From Canna indica (taxonomy: Eukaryota; Streptophyta; Magnoliopsida; Zingiberales; Cannaceae), in assembly GCA_034359265.1 (NCBI GenBank), contig CP136893.1, positions 18,047,001 to 18,111,000 of the forward strand: 64,000 nt of DNA. Direction: 5' to 3'. The first letter of the stretch is position 1; the number at the start of each line of letters is the position of its first letter. Below the pieces are notes generated by a model that saw only the letters and a program-made list of their open reading frames with translations, did not search any database and had not been told where the DNA came from. The position numbers and the translations under genes were made by a program. Of this stretch, positions 24,477-35,536 are shown one piece after another.

Positions 24477-25019
24477 TGACGTCCTTGGCCGGGGTAAGTC
24501 CATGGGAGTCTTTTCAATCTCATTTTTTCAACTTGGTCGGGCAACTGCATGAGTCTTTGCACATGGAGTTGGTTGTTCGTTCCCGTGAGGTTGAGCCATT
24601 AAAGAGGGCTCTGGAATCCAAGACCAGTTAGGTTGATCTTTCAAACGCTCGAGTAAAAGAGGCGGAAAGTCAAGCTGCAACCGCTCAAGCAGAGTTAGCT
24701 AAGCTTCATCGAGATTTGGTTGTGGCTATAGCGGAGAATTCCCATTTGGAGGCCGAGACTAAGGTAGTTCGAGCGTGATTGCAGGTTGAACTTAAGGTGA
24801 CTAAAGAGCAATTACGAGATGAATTTGAAGCGGCTAAAGTGCAACTACGGGCTGAGGGGGACATTAAGCGGCTAAAGCGGTAGTCATTTGGCTTTCCCTT
24901 AAAAGATCTTTGTTTTAGGTGGATCCTTTGGTTGAAGCGTCTGAGGTGGTCTCATTAAGCTGGGCCTGCTTCCAAATCGTGTGGCGGTGAGAGGGTTCCA
25001 AGCCCCCTGGTGTGTAGGT

Positions 25020-25600
25020 CGAATAAGGTTTTTAAGACCGAAAGTAGCGGCATGGTACCCAAAGACTGCACTCAGGGGTTCAGGGTGAGCTCATCGAGGA
25101 GCGTAAGGCAGAACCGTGGGCGATGAGTCAAATAAGGGCTCTGAGGCCGAAAGTAGTGTGGCGTGGTACCCAAGGACTGCATTGGGGGTTCAAGCTGAGC
25201 TCGCCGAAGTGTGTAAGGCGGAACCGTGCTCGAGGAGTCGAGTAAGGGCTCTGAGGTTGAAAGTAGTGTGGCGTGGTAGCCAAGGATAACACTCGAGGGT
25301 TCGGGCCGAGCTCACCGAGGAGCGTAATGTGGAATCGCGCGCAAGGAGTCGAGTAAGAGCTCTGAGGCTAGAAGTAGTATGGTGTGGTAGCCGAGGACTG
25401 CACTTGGGGGTTCGGGCCAAGCTCGCCGAGGAACGTAAGGCGAAGCTATGCGCGAGGAGTCGAGTAAGGGCTCTGAGGCTAAACGTAGTGTGGCGTGGTA
25501 GCCAAGGACTGCACTTGGGGGTTCAGGCCGAGCTCACCGATGAGCGTAAGGTGGAACCGCACGCGAGGAGTCATGTTGCTCACTTTAGAGCTCGTCGGGC
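25020..25600. repeat. Tandem array of about 111-bp units in the Tat-type element
   Basis: About five units with landmarks CTGAGG at 25141, 25251, 25362 and 25473 (spacing 110-111 bp). Shared core is GTAGTGTGGCGTGGTAGCC, then AAGGACTGCACT, GGGTTC and GAGCTCRCCGA. It lies just past the end of the antisense ORF, that is, in the element's 3' UTR, where Tat-lineage elements are known to carry variable tandem repeats. Related single motifs recur at 25640-25680 and 31979-32010. Confidence 0.88.
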
Positions 25601-25682
25601 TTAGCCGGAGGCCGCATTTTGGGCCGAGGACCAAACTTGGTGAAAACTGAGCTCGCGAGAAGCGCGCTTGGGGTCGTTGAGG

Positions 25683-27290
25683 TTTGGTGAAAACTTTACT
25701 GTTTAAATGAAATCTAGTTTAGTTTTTCTTTTGAAATAAAACTCGTTAGCTTCTTTCCGCTATGTTTATTCATTTGAGTTGGCATGTGCACGGGTTAGGC
25801 TGCGGGGTACAGGCACGTATACCCTGGCCGGTCACGCGACCCTGAGTTGGGGCGTGACAAAGTGGTATCAGAGCATGTGGTTTGGTCTGACTATGACCTA
25901 TAGTTATTACTGTATAGGGCATTGCTAGCGTGTCGGTATATGGTAGGATTATGTTATGAGATCAATGGGCTAAGTCTGCACCTCAGCGCGACTTATGGAT
26001 AAGTTTGCAAAAAAAAATATTAGGGTGAATTAAATTATCTAATTATGATATTTTCTTTCTAGTGATTCCAAATTGCTGGAGGCCTTTGATGCCGCAAGGA
26101 GCGGTAGTGATAGCAACTCCACTGAGCGTCGAGGCCGAGGACGAGGCCAGGGCCAGGGTCGTGGGAGACCACCACAGGCCCGGGAGGAGGTGGGACAAGA
26201 TCCCGTTGTTATGCAGTTGCAGGCCCGAGTGGCTGAGCTGACTGAGGCACTTTGCAGGGAGTAGGAACTGAGACAGCAGCCACAGCAGGTGCCAGTAGTA
26301 CCCGCAGTACCAAAGGTGGCCCATCTAGTGGCACCGGTGGTCAGAGTCCCCAGAGCACCTTCTTATGCAGATTTTATTACATTCAGGCCACCAGAGTATA
26401 CAGGGACAGATCAGCGGGTGGAGGTCACCAGTTTCCTAGGAGATTGCTATGAGCTGTGCAGGGAGCTTGGTTGTTCTTCTAAGACGACTGCTCGACTGAT
26501 CAGGTTACAGCTGAGAGGACCAGCCAAGGATTGGCTTCACACCTGGACGGACTGCAGAGCAGCGGATGAACCACCCCCTACCTTGGAGGAGTTTAGAGCT
26601 GCTATGGTGGAGAAGTACCTGCCGCTGAGCGTCCGGGATAGGCGGGCAAAAGAATTCGAGCTACTGCATCAGACCGACAGTATGTCAGTGATGGACTATG
26701 AGATGGAGTTCACTCGACTCTCGAAGTACCATCCCGCCTAGATATCTACAGAGACCGCTAGAGTCAAGAGATTTATCGAGGGGCTAAGGCCGCAGATCGC
26801 CAGACTTATCCATTATACAGAGGATACTTTCTTTGCTCAGAATATAGATGAGGCACTCCGAAAGGAGGCACTGGTACCAAAAGACAGACAGATAGGATAG
26901 ACCCCAAAAGAAGAAGTTTTGGCCCCAGCATTTGGGGGGTCCGCCAGCTCACTCTGAGGGGATCACAGGACAGCAGACCCATAGCAGGGTGAAGGTCATA
27001 GCAGTTTCAGAGGCCACGCAGGCTCGGGACTGAGGACGTCATCAGGAGGATCGCAGCAGAGGCCTGGGCTGCACCCGTGTAACCGATGTCACAGGAAGTA
27101 CTGGGGAGCTTGCTGGGGACTTTCAGAGGTATGTTTCAGCTATGGGCAGACTGGACACTACAAAAAGGATTGTCCTGACAAGGGTAGTCAGCAACCTAAT
27201 TAGACCAGAGGAAAGGCTCCGATGTCAATTGGTTCTGTGGCTCAGAGCGGTTAGACTCAGGGAGGAGGCCAACGAGCTGGTGGTTCAGAG
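25683..27290 (+). mobile_element. 5' half of a Tekay/Del-like Ty3/Gypsy element (LTR end, PBS, gag), plus strand
   Basis: A truncated LTR ends TTGGGGCGTGACA at 25858, directly followed by a PBS (AAGTGGTATCAGAGC). Gag follows in broken frames: 26073-26264 (GRGRGQGQGRGRPPQ), then 26289-26741 (YADFITFRPPEYTGTDQRVE, FLGDCYELCRELGC, AKDWLHTWTDCR, MEFTRLSKYHPA). A zinc-knuckle region at about 27050-27180 has one Cys changed to Tyr (VCFSYGQTGHYKKDCP). Gag-like wording ends near 27290, where it meets minus-strand RT. Confidence 0.82.
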
Positions 27291-27783
27291 AGGCCCGCAA
27301 GTGCATTTGATAGGCCAAAGGACATCACTAGGAACTCATAGTGACCGTAGTGAGTCTAAAGGCCGCCTTAGGCACATCACAGTCCCAGATTCTTAGCTGA
27401 TGGTACCCGGACCTTAAATCTATCTTTGAAAAACATTATGCCCCCTGCAACTGGTCAAACATATCATCTATCCTCGGCAGTGGGTAGCGATTCTTGACGG
27501 TCATCTTATTGAACTGCATATGGTCGATGCACATGCGCATCGACCCATCCTTCTTCTTCGCGAAGAGAACCGGGGCACCCCAGGGTGACACGCTCGGCCG
27601 GATGAAACCGAGGTCTAGCATTTCCTGCAATTGCACCTTTAACTTCCTGAGTTCGGCCGGTGCCATCCTATAAGGTGGAATGGAAATTGGTTTCACCCCG
27701 GGCTGCAGGTCAATGCAAAAATCAGCTTCCCTTCTGGGCGGCAATCCCGGTAATTTCTCAGAAAATACATCAGGGAAATTCAT
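27290..27783 (-). pseudogene. Gypsy reverse transcriptase, truncated
   Basis: 27436-27783 encodes [57 protein letters not shown] and [18 protein letters not shown]. After a stop (27433-27435) the frame continues [16 protein letters not shown], shifts, and gives [14 protein letters not shown] before homology ends. The YXDD motif lies beyond the break and is absent. Confidence 0.88.
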
Positions 27784-28297
27784 AGACTACTGGGGTTTCG
27801 CTGACATTCCTTGCCTCACCCCTTTCCTCCTTGGCCACAGATACGAAGGCCAGGAAGGATTGGCAGCCGCCCCGAAGTAACTTACGAGCCTTTAGGGCTG
27901 AGATGACCCCTATCGGCTTGCTACCTCCCTCCCCTTGGAAGGTGAACTGTGGCAGCCTAGACTTATTAAACATCACCGCTTTAGCTCTGCAATCCAATAT
28001 CGCAGAGTGCTCTGCCAACCAGCCCATGCCAAGGATGACATCAAGCTCAAGAGTGGGTAGGAGTGTCAATTCCGCAATCAACACATGGTCGCAAATGAGC
28101 ACCTCACAGTCTTGGTATATTGAATTTGCTAAGATTGCATCGCCCGTAGGCGTTGATACTATTAATGTCCCATCGAGCATGGAAGGTGCCATTGGCAATT
28201 TCGCAGCAATTATGGCAGACACAAACGAGTGCGTGGCACCCGCATCAAATAAAACATATGCAGCGGATGAACATACTAGAATAGTACATGTTATCAC
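27770..28297 (-). pseudogene. Gypsy aspartic protease
   Basis: Carries YVLFDAGATHSFVSAIIAAK, the active-site motif D(S/T)GA with Ala for Ser/Thr, and ELDVILGMGWLAEHSAILDC, a hallmark of plant Gypsy proteases. Overlaps the RT frame by a few codons. The 175-residue frame is open but isolated. Confidence 0.9.
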
Positions 28298-28318
28298 TGC
28301 CTTAGATGCCTCTGCCCA

Positions 28319-29430
28319 TCATGGTTCATAGCAAACACCCTGGCAGACGGTCTCTCTGAATGGCTCACTTGCGGCCCCCTTTGAATGCCACGGTCGACCC
28401 CCCAGATCCCTGCGGCCGAAATTTCTTCTTGGTCGGCCCGTCATTCCTCTCGAACGACACCAAGGCTTTCTTCCGAAGGGCCTCATCCACCACCCGTGCA
28501 AGACTGGAATCCTCGGTGTAGTGGATGAGCCTGCCTATCTAAGGCCTAAATCCCCTAACAAACCTCTTGACCCTGGCAGTCTCAGATGCCACTGAAGTCT
28601 GATGATATTTGGAAAGCCGGTGAAATTTCATCTCATACTCTGACACTAACATGCCACCAGACTTGCACAACATCTTAAAGTCCCGTGCCTACCTATTGCG
28701 AACACTCATTAATACATGACATGCTCATGAATGCCAAAATCACTCGGCCCATGCCGGCCCCATAGAAAACAATACATTCATACGACCTAAACCAGCCCAA
28801 ATTAACCTAGCAATCATACAAGTCGATCGCTAGAATCTATCTAGCGAGCCATCTACCTGGGCCATCTCTGGTTGGGTATGGCCCACCCAACCAAATCCAC
28901 TCGAGTCTAAAGTTAGTGTGGCTCCCCTTGGGTCTAACGTCAGCGTGACTCACTCACGCAGTATCAAGACCCAAAATCCACTCACCGAGTCGGGGCCAAC
29001 TTGCCAAGTCGGTACGCTTCTCGGCTCGAACATCGCTCATCCACAAGCACAACACAATCAATATCCATGCACAGTACGCACAAGTACATAAAGAATATTT
29101 TCTACCGACAATCGGGGTACGCGTCTACGTGCCCCAACTCGACCCTCTCTTGGGTCTAACCTCTTGGCTCTATGTTTCATCATCCAATTTACTGCCACTA
29201 CTGCTCAATGCAGCATTGGGAGCCTCCATTGCACTATCACAGAAAAGAAAAAGAGGTTGCCTGTCACATAATAAATTATTAACAAAACTCTTTAAACTTA
29301 CTAACCGCATGGTGCGCTGAGTGCAGGAGTGGTCGCCCAATCTCGTAGCATAACTATACTGTATGCCGAAACGCTAGCACATGTCTCATACGGTACCCAA
29401 CACTGAGTCATAGACAAGACCTAACCAAGT
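28319..29430 (-). pseudogene. Gypsy gag remnant
   Basis: Between about 28690 and 28320 the minus strand encodes YEMKFHRLSKYHQTSV, SETARVKRFVRGFRP and LIHYTEDSSLARVVDEALRK in broken frames, closely matching the plus-strand gag at 26690-26870. From 28700 to 29430 there is no gag wording; only non-coding sequence with CCAACTCGACC-type motifs is visible. Confidence 0.7.
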
Positions 29431-29446
29431 GCTCTGATACCAACTT

Positions 29447-31978
29447 TGTCACACCGCAACTGAGGGTAGTGTGACCGGCCAAGGCCTACCTCCTGCCCTG
29501 TAGCCTACTGTCTACACTGACACCAATAAAGTCAAGACACATCGAGTAAAAGAAATCTCATCATACTTTATAAAAAGTTTGCAGAGTCACAATCCATATG
29601 TCTTCCAAAATGAGTAGAAACATCAACATCAAAGAAACCGAATGTTCAAGAAATAAGATTCTACAATACATTTTCAATTACAACTGTCAGTGTAGAAACA
29701 AAACCAAACACTACTAAGCACTAGTCTAAGACTCATGGATGCCGCTACGAGATATGGTACCGCCTCCCGCCCACTACCTGCACCATGTCGACATACTAAG
29801 TCACTGCTCATGCTCTACAAAAATAAGAATAAATTGTGAGTCCACTTGGGACTCAGTGAGTGGCTCAAATGAACCTCCAAATAAGCCTCAATCATGCATA
29901 TATCATATAAGGCATCAAAGAAAATGTACAAGGAGGTAAAGTTTATTTCTAATGCGATTACCGACCCCAACGGGTCCATTTGTACCAACTGAATATGATA
30001 ACTTGCCATCTCGGCTTATCAAGCCTTCGGCATCCGGCCCTTAGGCCTACTCATAGAGTAATATCCCGGCTACAGCCGTCCCTACCATATCCGGTAGTGT
30101 CATACTAGCCATTGGCCACATCATCTCAAGAAGTAAGCAAATAATCCCGGGCCATCGACTAGGATGGTCCACTAGTCTTCGGACACCGTCTGGGGTAAGG
30201 ATAGCTAGTCCCACCCAACTGGGGTCTGGCACCTAGCGGACCCGCTGGCGCACCTCTAGACCCAATACTGGCCGAGCTAAGCATTGGTCATTTCTGACCT
30301 CCTCGCTCCTCGGCGGACCATCTCAAACACATCACACAATCAATATCCCAGAGTCTCCATATATGTACACTTCGGGCCTTTGCCCGTATCTGGCCTAAGT
30401 CTGGCTACCGGGTCAACAATTTATGTCACCCTTTCAATATATGAACACCTACGAGTTCTAAATTTCCAAAAGTATATAAGGAGTCATAGAAGTGTTATCG
30501 TCTCCTAACTAAGTTTCCATATATGTGTTAACATTTAATGACGCCTTACATGCTACCCATCCTTCTACATTGCATTGGGTGAAAATTTCCATGTGTTGAC
30601 CTTAGAATACCACCCAAGAACATTTAGGGCAGCATGTATAATCCAAAGGAAAATATTCAAATATTGCAACCTTCATCATATATGACCACAATGTATATAC
30701 ATAACAATTTTTATACTACCTTAGGAATATTAGCACAATAAGGAGCAACTATCTAGCATGGCAAGGTAGTAATGAATTTAAATAAAATGTATGAAATTCA
30801 TAACATGGTAACAATGTCAACATCCAAAGTTTAAGGATCTAATGCTAAGAATGGTATTAAAACTAGCATTTCTACAATTCAAAATCAATCAAGCTACTTG
30901 CTAAGTTTGGTGTTCTTCCTAAGTATTGTCATATCTCCATGTATGATCCTTATAATCATGCAATTTCCATCTAAAGCTAATCTCTCCTCCTCTCCCTAAC
31001 CTTGGCCAAACCATGAGCAAGGAAGACCTTGCTCGGCCATGGCCCTTGTGGTAGGAAAAGAGGGAGGAGACTCTAGCTATACCTTTACCTCTTCAATTCC
31101 GCATACAACTTAAATACTAATGAACTAATTTACCTTTCCCTCTTCCTTGGCCGAACCCTCTTCATGAGTTGTAGGGTTCGTTCGGCCACTTCAAGGGATT
31201 TCTAGGGAGAGCATACTTCATAATACGTGAGATGTACAAAGGGAACTACATCAAACAGTGATATAAGGTCATCTAAGGGCCTTCTTGCCGTCAAGGGAAT
31301 CATGGAAAATTTCGGCATGACCTTTCCCCTTTTCCATGACTCGGCAGCCCCAAGATCTTGCAAAACGATAAAGAAAACAGTGAGTTCCGATAAGAAACCT
31401 CATAAAATAGTGAACACACGTCGTTGGAAATCAAGATTCATTGGAAGGATCGCGAGAACTCAACCTATTTCATCTAGGGTTCGGCTACCCGCCTCCCCCA
31501 AGCTTCAAAACATAACCACTCACCTAGATTGCGGAGAAACAAGGATCGGGTGACGACGACTTGAAATTTTTCCGGCAACGACGTGAATCCCGGATCGATC
31601 CAAGCCCCAAGCCTCCTCCTTGCTCCTTCTCCTCTTCTCGCTAGGCGGCCTTGTGCGACTCCAAGGGTGAGTCGTACGGCCGCAATAAGAGGGTTTTATT
31701 CCCTCATCCATCTTTCCAAATATGGCCTCAAGACTCACTTAACTCATACCCGGAACTCGACTAAACCTGAACTCAACTTGGGTTCCGACTCAACCCAAAA
31801 CATGACTCGAGTTAACTTAATTTAAGGTATAATTTCATAAAAGGAAAGTTAATCATCCACATAGTCGAGTCATACCTTTTCACTCGAGACGATCCTGAGG
31901 CTCGACTCGACTGCCCCCGGGTCCGGCGCGCTGCGCTAAAATAGATTTTTATATTAGGAAACTTTTTCGGGTCTTACA
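29447..31978 (-). repeat. LTR of the minus-strand Tekay/Del-like element
   Basis: 2532 bp between TGTCACACCGC at 29447 and GGGTCTTACA ending 31978; read on the minus strand it is TGTAAGACCC...GCGGTGTGACA. Long LTRs are typical of Tekay/Del. No partner LTR is present in the window. Confidence 0.75.
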
Positions 31979-32370
31979 CTGAGCTCGCCAGTAGTGCGCT
32001 TGGGGTCGTTCAGGGCGTACAGAGCCAAGAATAGGCACTAAGGCCGGCGAACCAAACTAGTGAAAACCAAGTCCTAGTTGCTGAGTGGAGTGTTGGGTTT
32101 TAGGGCCAAAGACAACGACGGCTCGAGGGCAAAAATCCATACTTTTGGGGTTTAAGCCGAGCTCATGTGTGAAAACTCGAGCAAGTTTCGAATAGAGTAT
32201 TTGTTAGAGCGGCGAGATATCCATAATGGTGTCCTCAACATTCACAGAGAAAAATAATAGGAATGCAACTTTAATGAGAAATAAAGAAATTGTGTGTACA
32301 AGAGGAGTGCTCGATTCCGAGCTTTATTAGTGCTTTCTTGATCACGACTTGAGTCCTTTCAAGGGTTGTA
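31979..32370 (-). other. Tat-type element between tandem array and protease
   Basis: Resumes the Tat sequence after the Gypsy composite (CTGAGCTCGCCAGTAGTGCGC echoes 25645-25665). No RT, RNase H or integrase is recognisable here, so the outer element lost pol or never had it. Confidence 0.6.
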
Positions 32371-32994
32371 TCATGGTTGCTTTCGCATGTCCCGTCTTAG
32401 GTTTGGCTCAGAGGCTTCGGTCGGTTGTTTACTTTTAGATGCGGAGAGCGTTTGTGGGCCACTAGGCTCTTTCTTCGGTTCGGTCACCTTTGGCTTGAGG
32501 CATTCATTATAGCACCATCGGACCTCTTTTTGATCGGTGTGCAGCACGTCTACCTTCGTTTTTGAGACATGAAACTTCAATGTCAAGTGGGGAGTGGAAA
32601 CGTCGACTCCCAAATTATTTAAAGATGGTTGCCCTAGGATCATGTGGTATGGGTTGGGTACATCGATGACAAGGTATTATACATCAATTGTTTTTGCCTT
32701 TGGTTGGGAGTTGAATGTCGTCATTATCCACATGGCTCCTCGGACGTCAACTCTTTCTCCATAGAAGCCTACCAGGTCTCCCCTGCAGAGGGTTAGTGAG
32801 GCTTTTGTTAATTGCATCCTCTCGAAGGTATACTGGAAAAGGACGACAACTGATATGCCTTGGTCGACTAGGACCCTTTTAATAATGAAATTTCCAACAA
32901 TTACAGAGATTACGACTAGGTCATGCAGCTTTTGGTTAGTTCCATAAAAATTAGATTCATAGAATGATATTACCAGCATGGTTATCAAAATCAT
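32371..32994 (-). pseudogene. Tat-type aspartic protease
   Basis: 32677-32994 encodes KRVLVDQGISVVVLFQYTFE, the Tat protease motif VLVD(S/T/N)GSSVDVLF with altered active-site residues, then GDLVGFYGERVDVRGAMWIM. 32371-32643 continues with MILGQPSLNNLGVDVSTPHL and KFHVSK, matching the conserved LGRP..N...A..S..HL.LKF pattern. A stop lies between. Likely inactive. Confidence 0.85.
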
Positions 32995-33445
32995 GAGTCA
33001 ACTCGTAAACTCAGACGATTTTACAATCCCAGGTATCAAAATCAAGCTAACTCGCACCCAAACTCGTTTCTGGGTGAACTCGAGTGAACTCGCATAAACT
33101 CGGTCAAAATCGCAAGTAAACTCAGGTGAACTCGATTTGATGATAATTATTATGGATTGAATTTGTACTTTTATATTTTATCTTTGAGTCATTGTGTGTG
33201 CTTTATTATGGACATCGAATGCTTCAATATGTATGTATTAGACTTGTACTCTTATATTTTATCTTTATGTGTGCTTTATTATGGAGTTGAACTGCTAATT
33301 ATGAATTTCAAGTTCTATTAAATTATATATTTTAAAAATATTTTTTTAATATCAAGTAAACTCTTACTAGTTTACGAGTCGAGTTTAGGAGTCGAGTTTA
33401 CGGAGGCTCCACGAGTTTTAAATTCTCGAGTTTAATAACCTTGAT
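32976..33445. mobile_element. MITE, hAT-like, inserted between Tat gag and protease
   Basis: Left end CATGGTTATCAAAATC and right end (reverse complement) CAAGGTTATTAAACTC form short imperfect terminal inverted repeats. Flanks ATTACCAG and ATTATCGA could be a decayed 8-bp duplication. The interior is full of ACTCG/AAACTCG motifs and has no ORF. It interrupts otherwise continuous Tat coding wording. Confidence 0.45.
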
Positions 33446-34800
33446 TATCGATGTTCTTGAGGGAAGCCGGTGTGGTCGAGTGGCGATTTTGACCGCCATT
33501 ATTGTATGAGAAGATTTTTTCCCAGCAGAGCTCGATTTTTCGTTCCTTGTAAGTCCACCAATTATGTAGTTGATGATCCCTCGGGGTTCATCTTCTGAGC
33601 AATCAGCTCGTCTGCCATCCTTATGGCCCGAATGAGGATTGGGGGGTGCCCGACTTCGTCGCCTAGTGTTGTAGCTTCTGCTCCGACCTTTTTCTTTTTG
33701 GTTGTGGATATATTTATCCAAGCGTCCTGCTCGAACCAAGTCCTCCAACTGATCACCAAGTACTACACACTCCTCGGTTGTGTGGTCGTAGGTGTCAAGG
33801 AACGCACACTTCTTGCTCATGTCAGCATTCGGCGGTAACTTTTGTTTTCCCGCATTGGCAGGGTATTTGATCAGCTTTAAGTGGTAGAAGTCACGAAGGA
33901 TGGTTTCCTTCATAGTATTGAAAGAAGTAAACTTCTTGAATCGGGTGCTCAAACGAGGTGGTGACCTTGGCCCTCTGCCACTATTTTGCTCGTGGCGATT
34001 GCAATCTTCACTTTTTCTGTCCCCTTTTATGGAATTTTTGTCTTCGATGGTGGCTTTGAGATTTTGCCAGTCAGTCTTTTTAACTTATCGGAGTTCTTCC
34101 ATCTTTATGAAGCTAGCGGCCTTCTCCTAAAACTCGGCCATGTCCTTCGGTTTTGCAAGGGCGATCTGGTCAGCAAAGAGTTCGGGCTTTAGCCTGAGCT
34201 GGATGGAGAAGAGCTCGATCTGTGGGTCGAGATTAGGATTTTTGGCCGCTACGATCTAAAATCTGTTTAGGTATTCCCTTGGGGGCTCGTGTTGCCCCTA
34301 CCTAATATAGTAGAGGGTTGTCCCCGTTTTGTAATATACATGCGATGTGGTGAATCGGCTGAGGAAGACACAGGAGAGGTTGTCGAAAGAATGGATAGAC
34401 CCTAGCGAGAGGGAAGCAAACCACATTAGGGCGGTTTTTCCAAAGAAAGTCGAGAAGGCTCTGTAGAGTGCAGAAACGGTTGCTTCGTGATAGAGCATCA
34501 TGGTCCGGAACATCGTCAGGTGTAGCACGGAGTCACCTGTACCATTGTAGGGTGTCAGGGTGGTAGGCAACTCACTCCTCGGCGGGAGGTGGGTCATCAT
34601 GATGTGCTTGACGAAGGCGCCCGCGTCGAGAGGGAGAACAGTCCTGGTTCTTCGGGTTTTAGGGTCGTTGCCTCTCTCCGGATAGGGGGTGCTGGAGACT
34701 TCGTCGTGGGGAATAGGATCGGGTCTCCACTTTCCTGAATGATTATTTTCTCCAGGCTTTGAGCGGCATCACTCGTGGTCAGCCGTGGGCTGTCCACGAG
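33446..34800 (-). pseudogene. Tat-type gag
   Basis: 34298-34600 encodes a Retrotrans_gag segment (LTPYNGTGDSVLHLTMFRTM, FFGKTALMWFASLSLGSI, SFDNLSCVFLSRFTTS). 33446-33952 encodes the C-terminal part (KKCAFLDTYDHTTEECVVLG, a zinc-like C..H...C remnant, QLEDLVRAGRLDKYI, DEPRGIINYIIGG). These match the conserved gag tail of Tat elements. Frames are broken between 33950 and 34300. Confidence 0.88.
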
Positions 34801-35035
34801 ATCATGTCAGCATCTCGATTTGGGCTATTAGCTGTTGGTTTTTGGTTCCAGATAGTTTATCCGCTGCTGAGACTCTTTAGGGGAAAGATTGGCCGGTACC
34901 GGAGCTTCGTTCCTTGATGTTTTAGCATTACCAGTTTATGATTAATCGTCACCGTTGGGCCATTGCCGTTGGCATGCGGCGACGGTCGCTTGGCTTCGGG
35001 TTCCAATCATTGTGGGGGAGGTAAGCTTTACTTGT

Positions 35036-35054
35036 CCCCATGATGGGCGCCAAA
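35036..35054 (-). other. Primer-binding site of the Tat-type element
   Basis: The minus strand reads TTTGGCGCCCATCATGGGG directly beside the LTR end, the usual Tat-type PBS with one or two changes. Confidence 0.75.
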
Positions 35055-35536
35055 TTTTCCTGCCTGAGGGTTGGGGCCTTCTGGTCTGGTTCGTTGTCTC
35101 TCCTTGTCTGATTCGACGTTGGTGGATGGCGGGCTTGCAAAAGACAATCTGACACTCATTTTAGTGGGACTACAAGATGGAGGTAATGGAAATTTGAATT
35201 AAGGTTACTTGAGGCGCACCTTGTCTATATTTATTTCAGGTGGAGGTGATGATGCCGTCCGAAAATCTCGTGATGGTATTGACCAGAATGGGTCGTGGTT
35301 GATCCCGGAGATGACAGGCTCGTAATGACGTATCTCTTCTGATAAGGTAGGATGTGAGTATGCTTGTTTGGTCGGATGAGATCCTGGGATAGAGCCGCTT
35401 GGTCTGACTCGTGTTTGTTTGAGGGGTGTAGTTGGGCGGAGCCCCTTGGATGGAGCCGTTTGGTTGAGCTTGGAATGAATGGTGGAGGTGCTGCTGGGTC
35501 TAATTCGATCGGACCCAATGATTTTAGTCTAGTCCA
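35055..35536 (-). repeat. Right (5') LTR of the Tat-type element
   Basis: Pairs with 8448-8870. It is longer because of about 60 bp of repeated GAGCCGYTTGGTY motif near 35390-35470. Confidence 0.75.

Larger units (their letters stand above)
9852..24890 (+). pseudogene. Antisense ORF of the Tat-type element (PF04195-like 'putative gypsy type transposon' protein)
   Basis: Starts with ATGGCGAGAAAA at 9852, is split at once by the Copia insertion (9865-17996), and resumes at about 18002. Around 18190-18420 it encodes a segment typical of the plant PF04195 family (IFFEELGVRLSFTEFEHDVL, then LHLNSWAFVRCFEIVVEC). Further frames give SFVLEAG..., ALGARTRWAAMRGSDSENNP and SMKSWPSRPLASPALETNER. The Gypsy insertion (19194-24476) splits it again. 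After 24482 a coiled-coil-like stretch rich in Ala, Glu and Leu follows (RSREVEPLKRALESK). Antisense ORFs of this kind are known from Tat-lineage elements such as Grande and Retand; their function is unknown. Several frameshifts and stops make this copy non-coding. Confidence 0.7.
27290..31978 (-). mobile_element. 5' half of a related Tekay/Del-like Gypsy element (LTR, PBS, gag, protease, RT), minus strand
   Basis: On the minus strand: LTR 31978-29447, PBS (TTGGTATCAGAGCAC, plus-strand 29430-29443), decayed gag, protease, then RT that stops at about 27290. The 3' half (RNase H, integrase, 3' LTR) is missing. The LTR end (GGCCGGTCAC...TGTGACA) resembles that of the plus-strand half, so both belong to one family group. 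Confidence 0.82.
8448..35536 (-). mobile_element. Outer Tat/Retand/Grande-type Ty3/Gypsy element, heavily nested and decayed
   Basis: Two diverged direct repeats bound the region: 8448-8870 and 35055-35536. In minus-strand sense the order is 5' LTR (right), a PBS of Tat type (TTTGGCGCCCATCATGGGG), gag, aspartic protease, then no recognisable RT, RNase H or integrase, a 111-bp tandem array, an antisense ORF, a G-rich PPT (GGTCGGGGGCTG) and the 3' LTR. This order and the antisense ORF match Tat-lineage elements. Three other retroelement insertions and a MITE interrupt it. I could not find a clear target duplication, and the LTRs are the most diverged pair here, so it is the oldest layer. Confidence 0.75.

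Noticed and set aside
27142..27396. 84-codon plus-strand frame near the Gypsy junction
   Set aside because: It is a wrong frame over gag tail (another frame gives GGQRAGGSERPA) and the antisense of RT; not a gene.
27831..28331. 166-codon plus-strand frame
   Set aside because: Antisense of the Gypsy protease (27770-28297), which has clear motifs.
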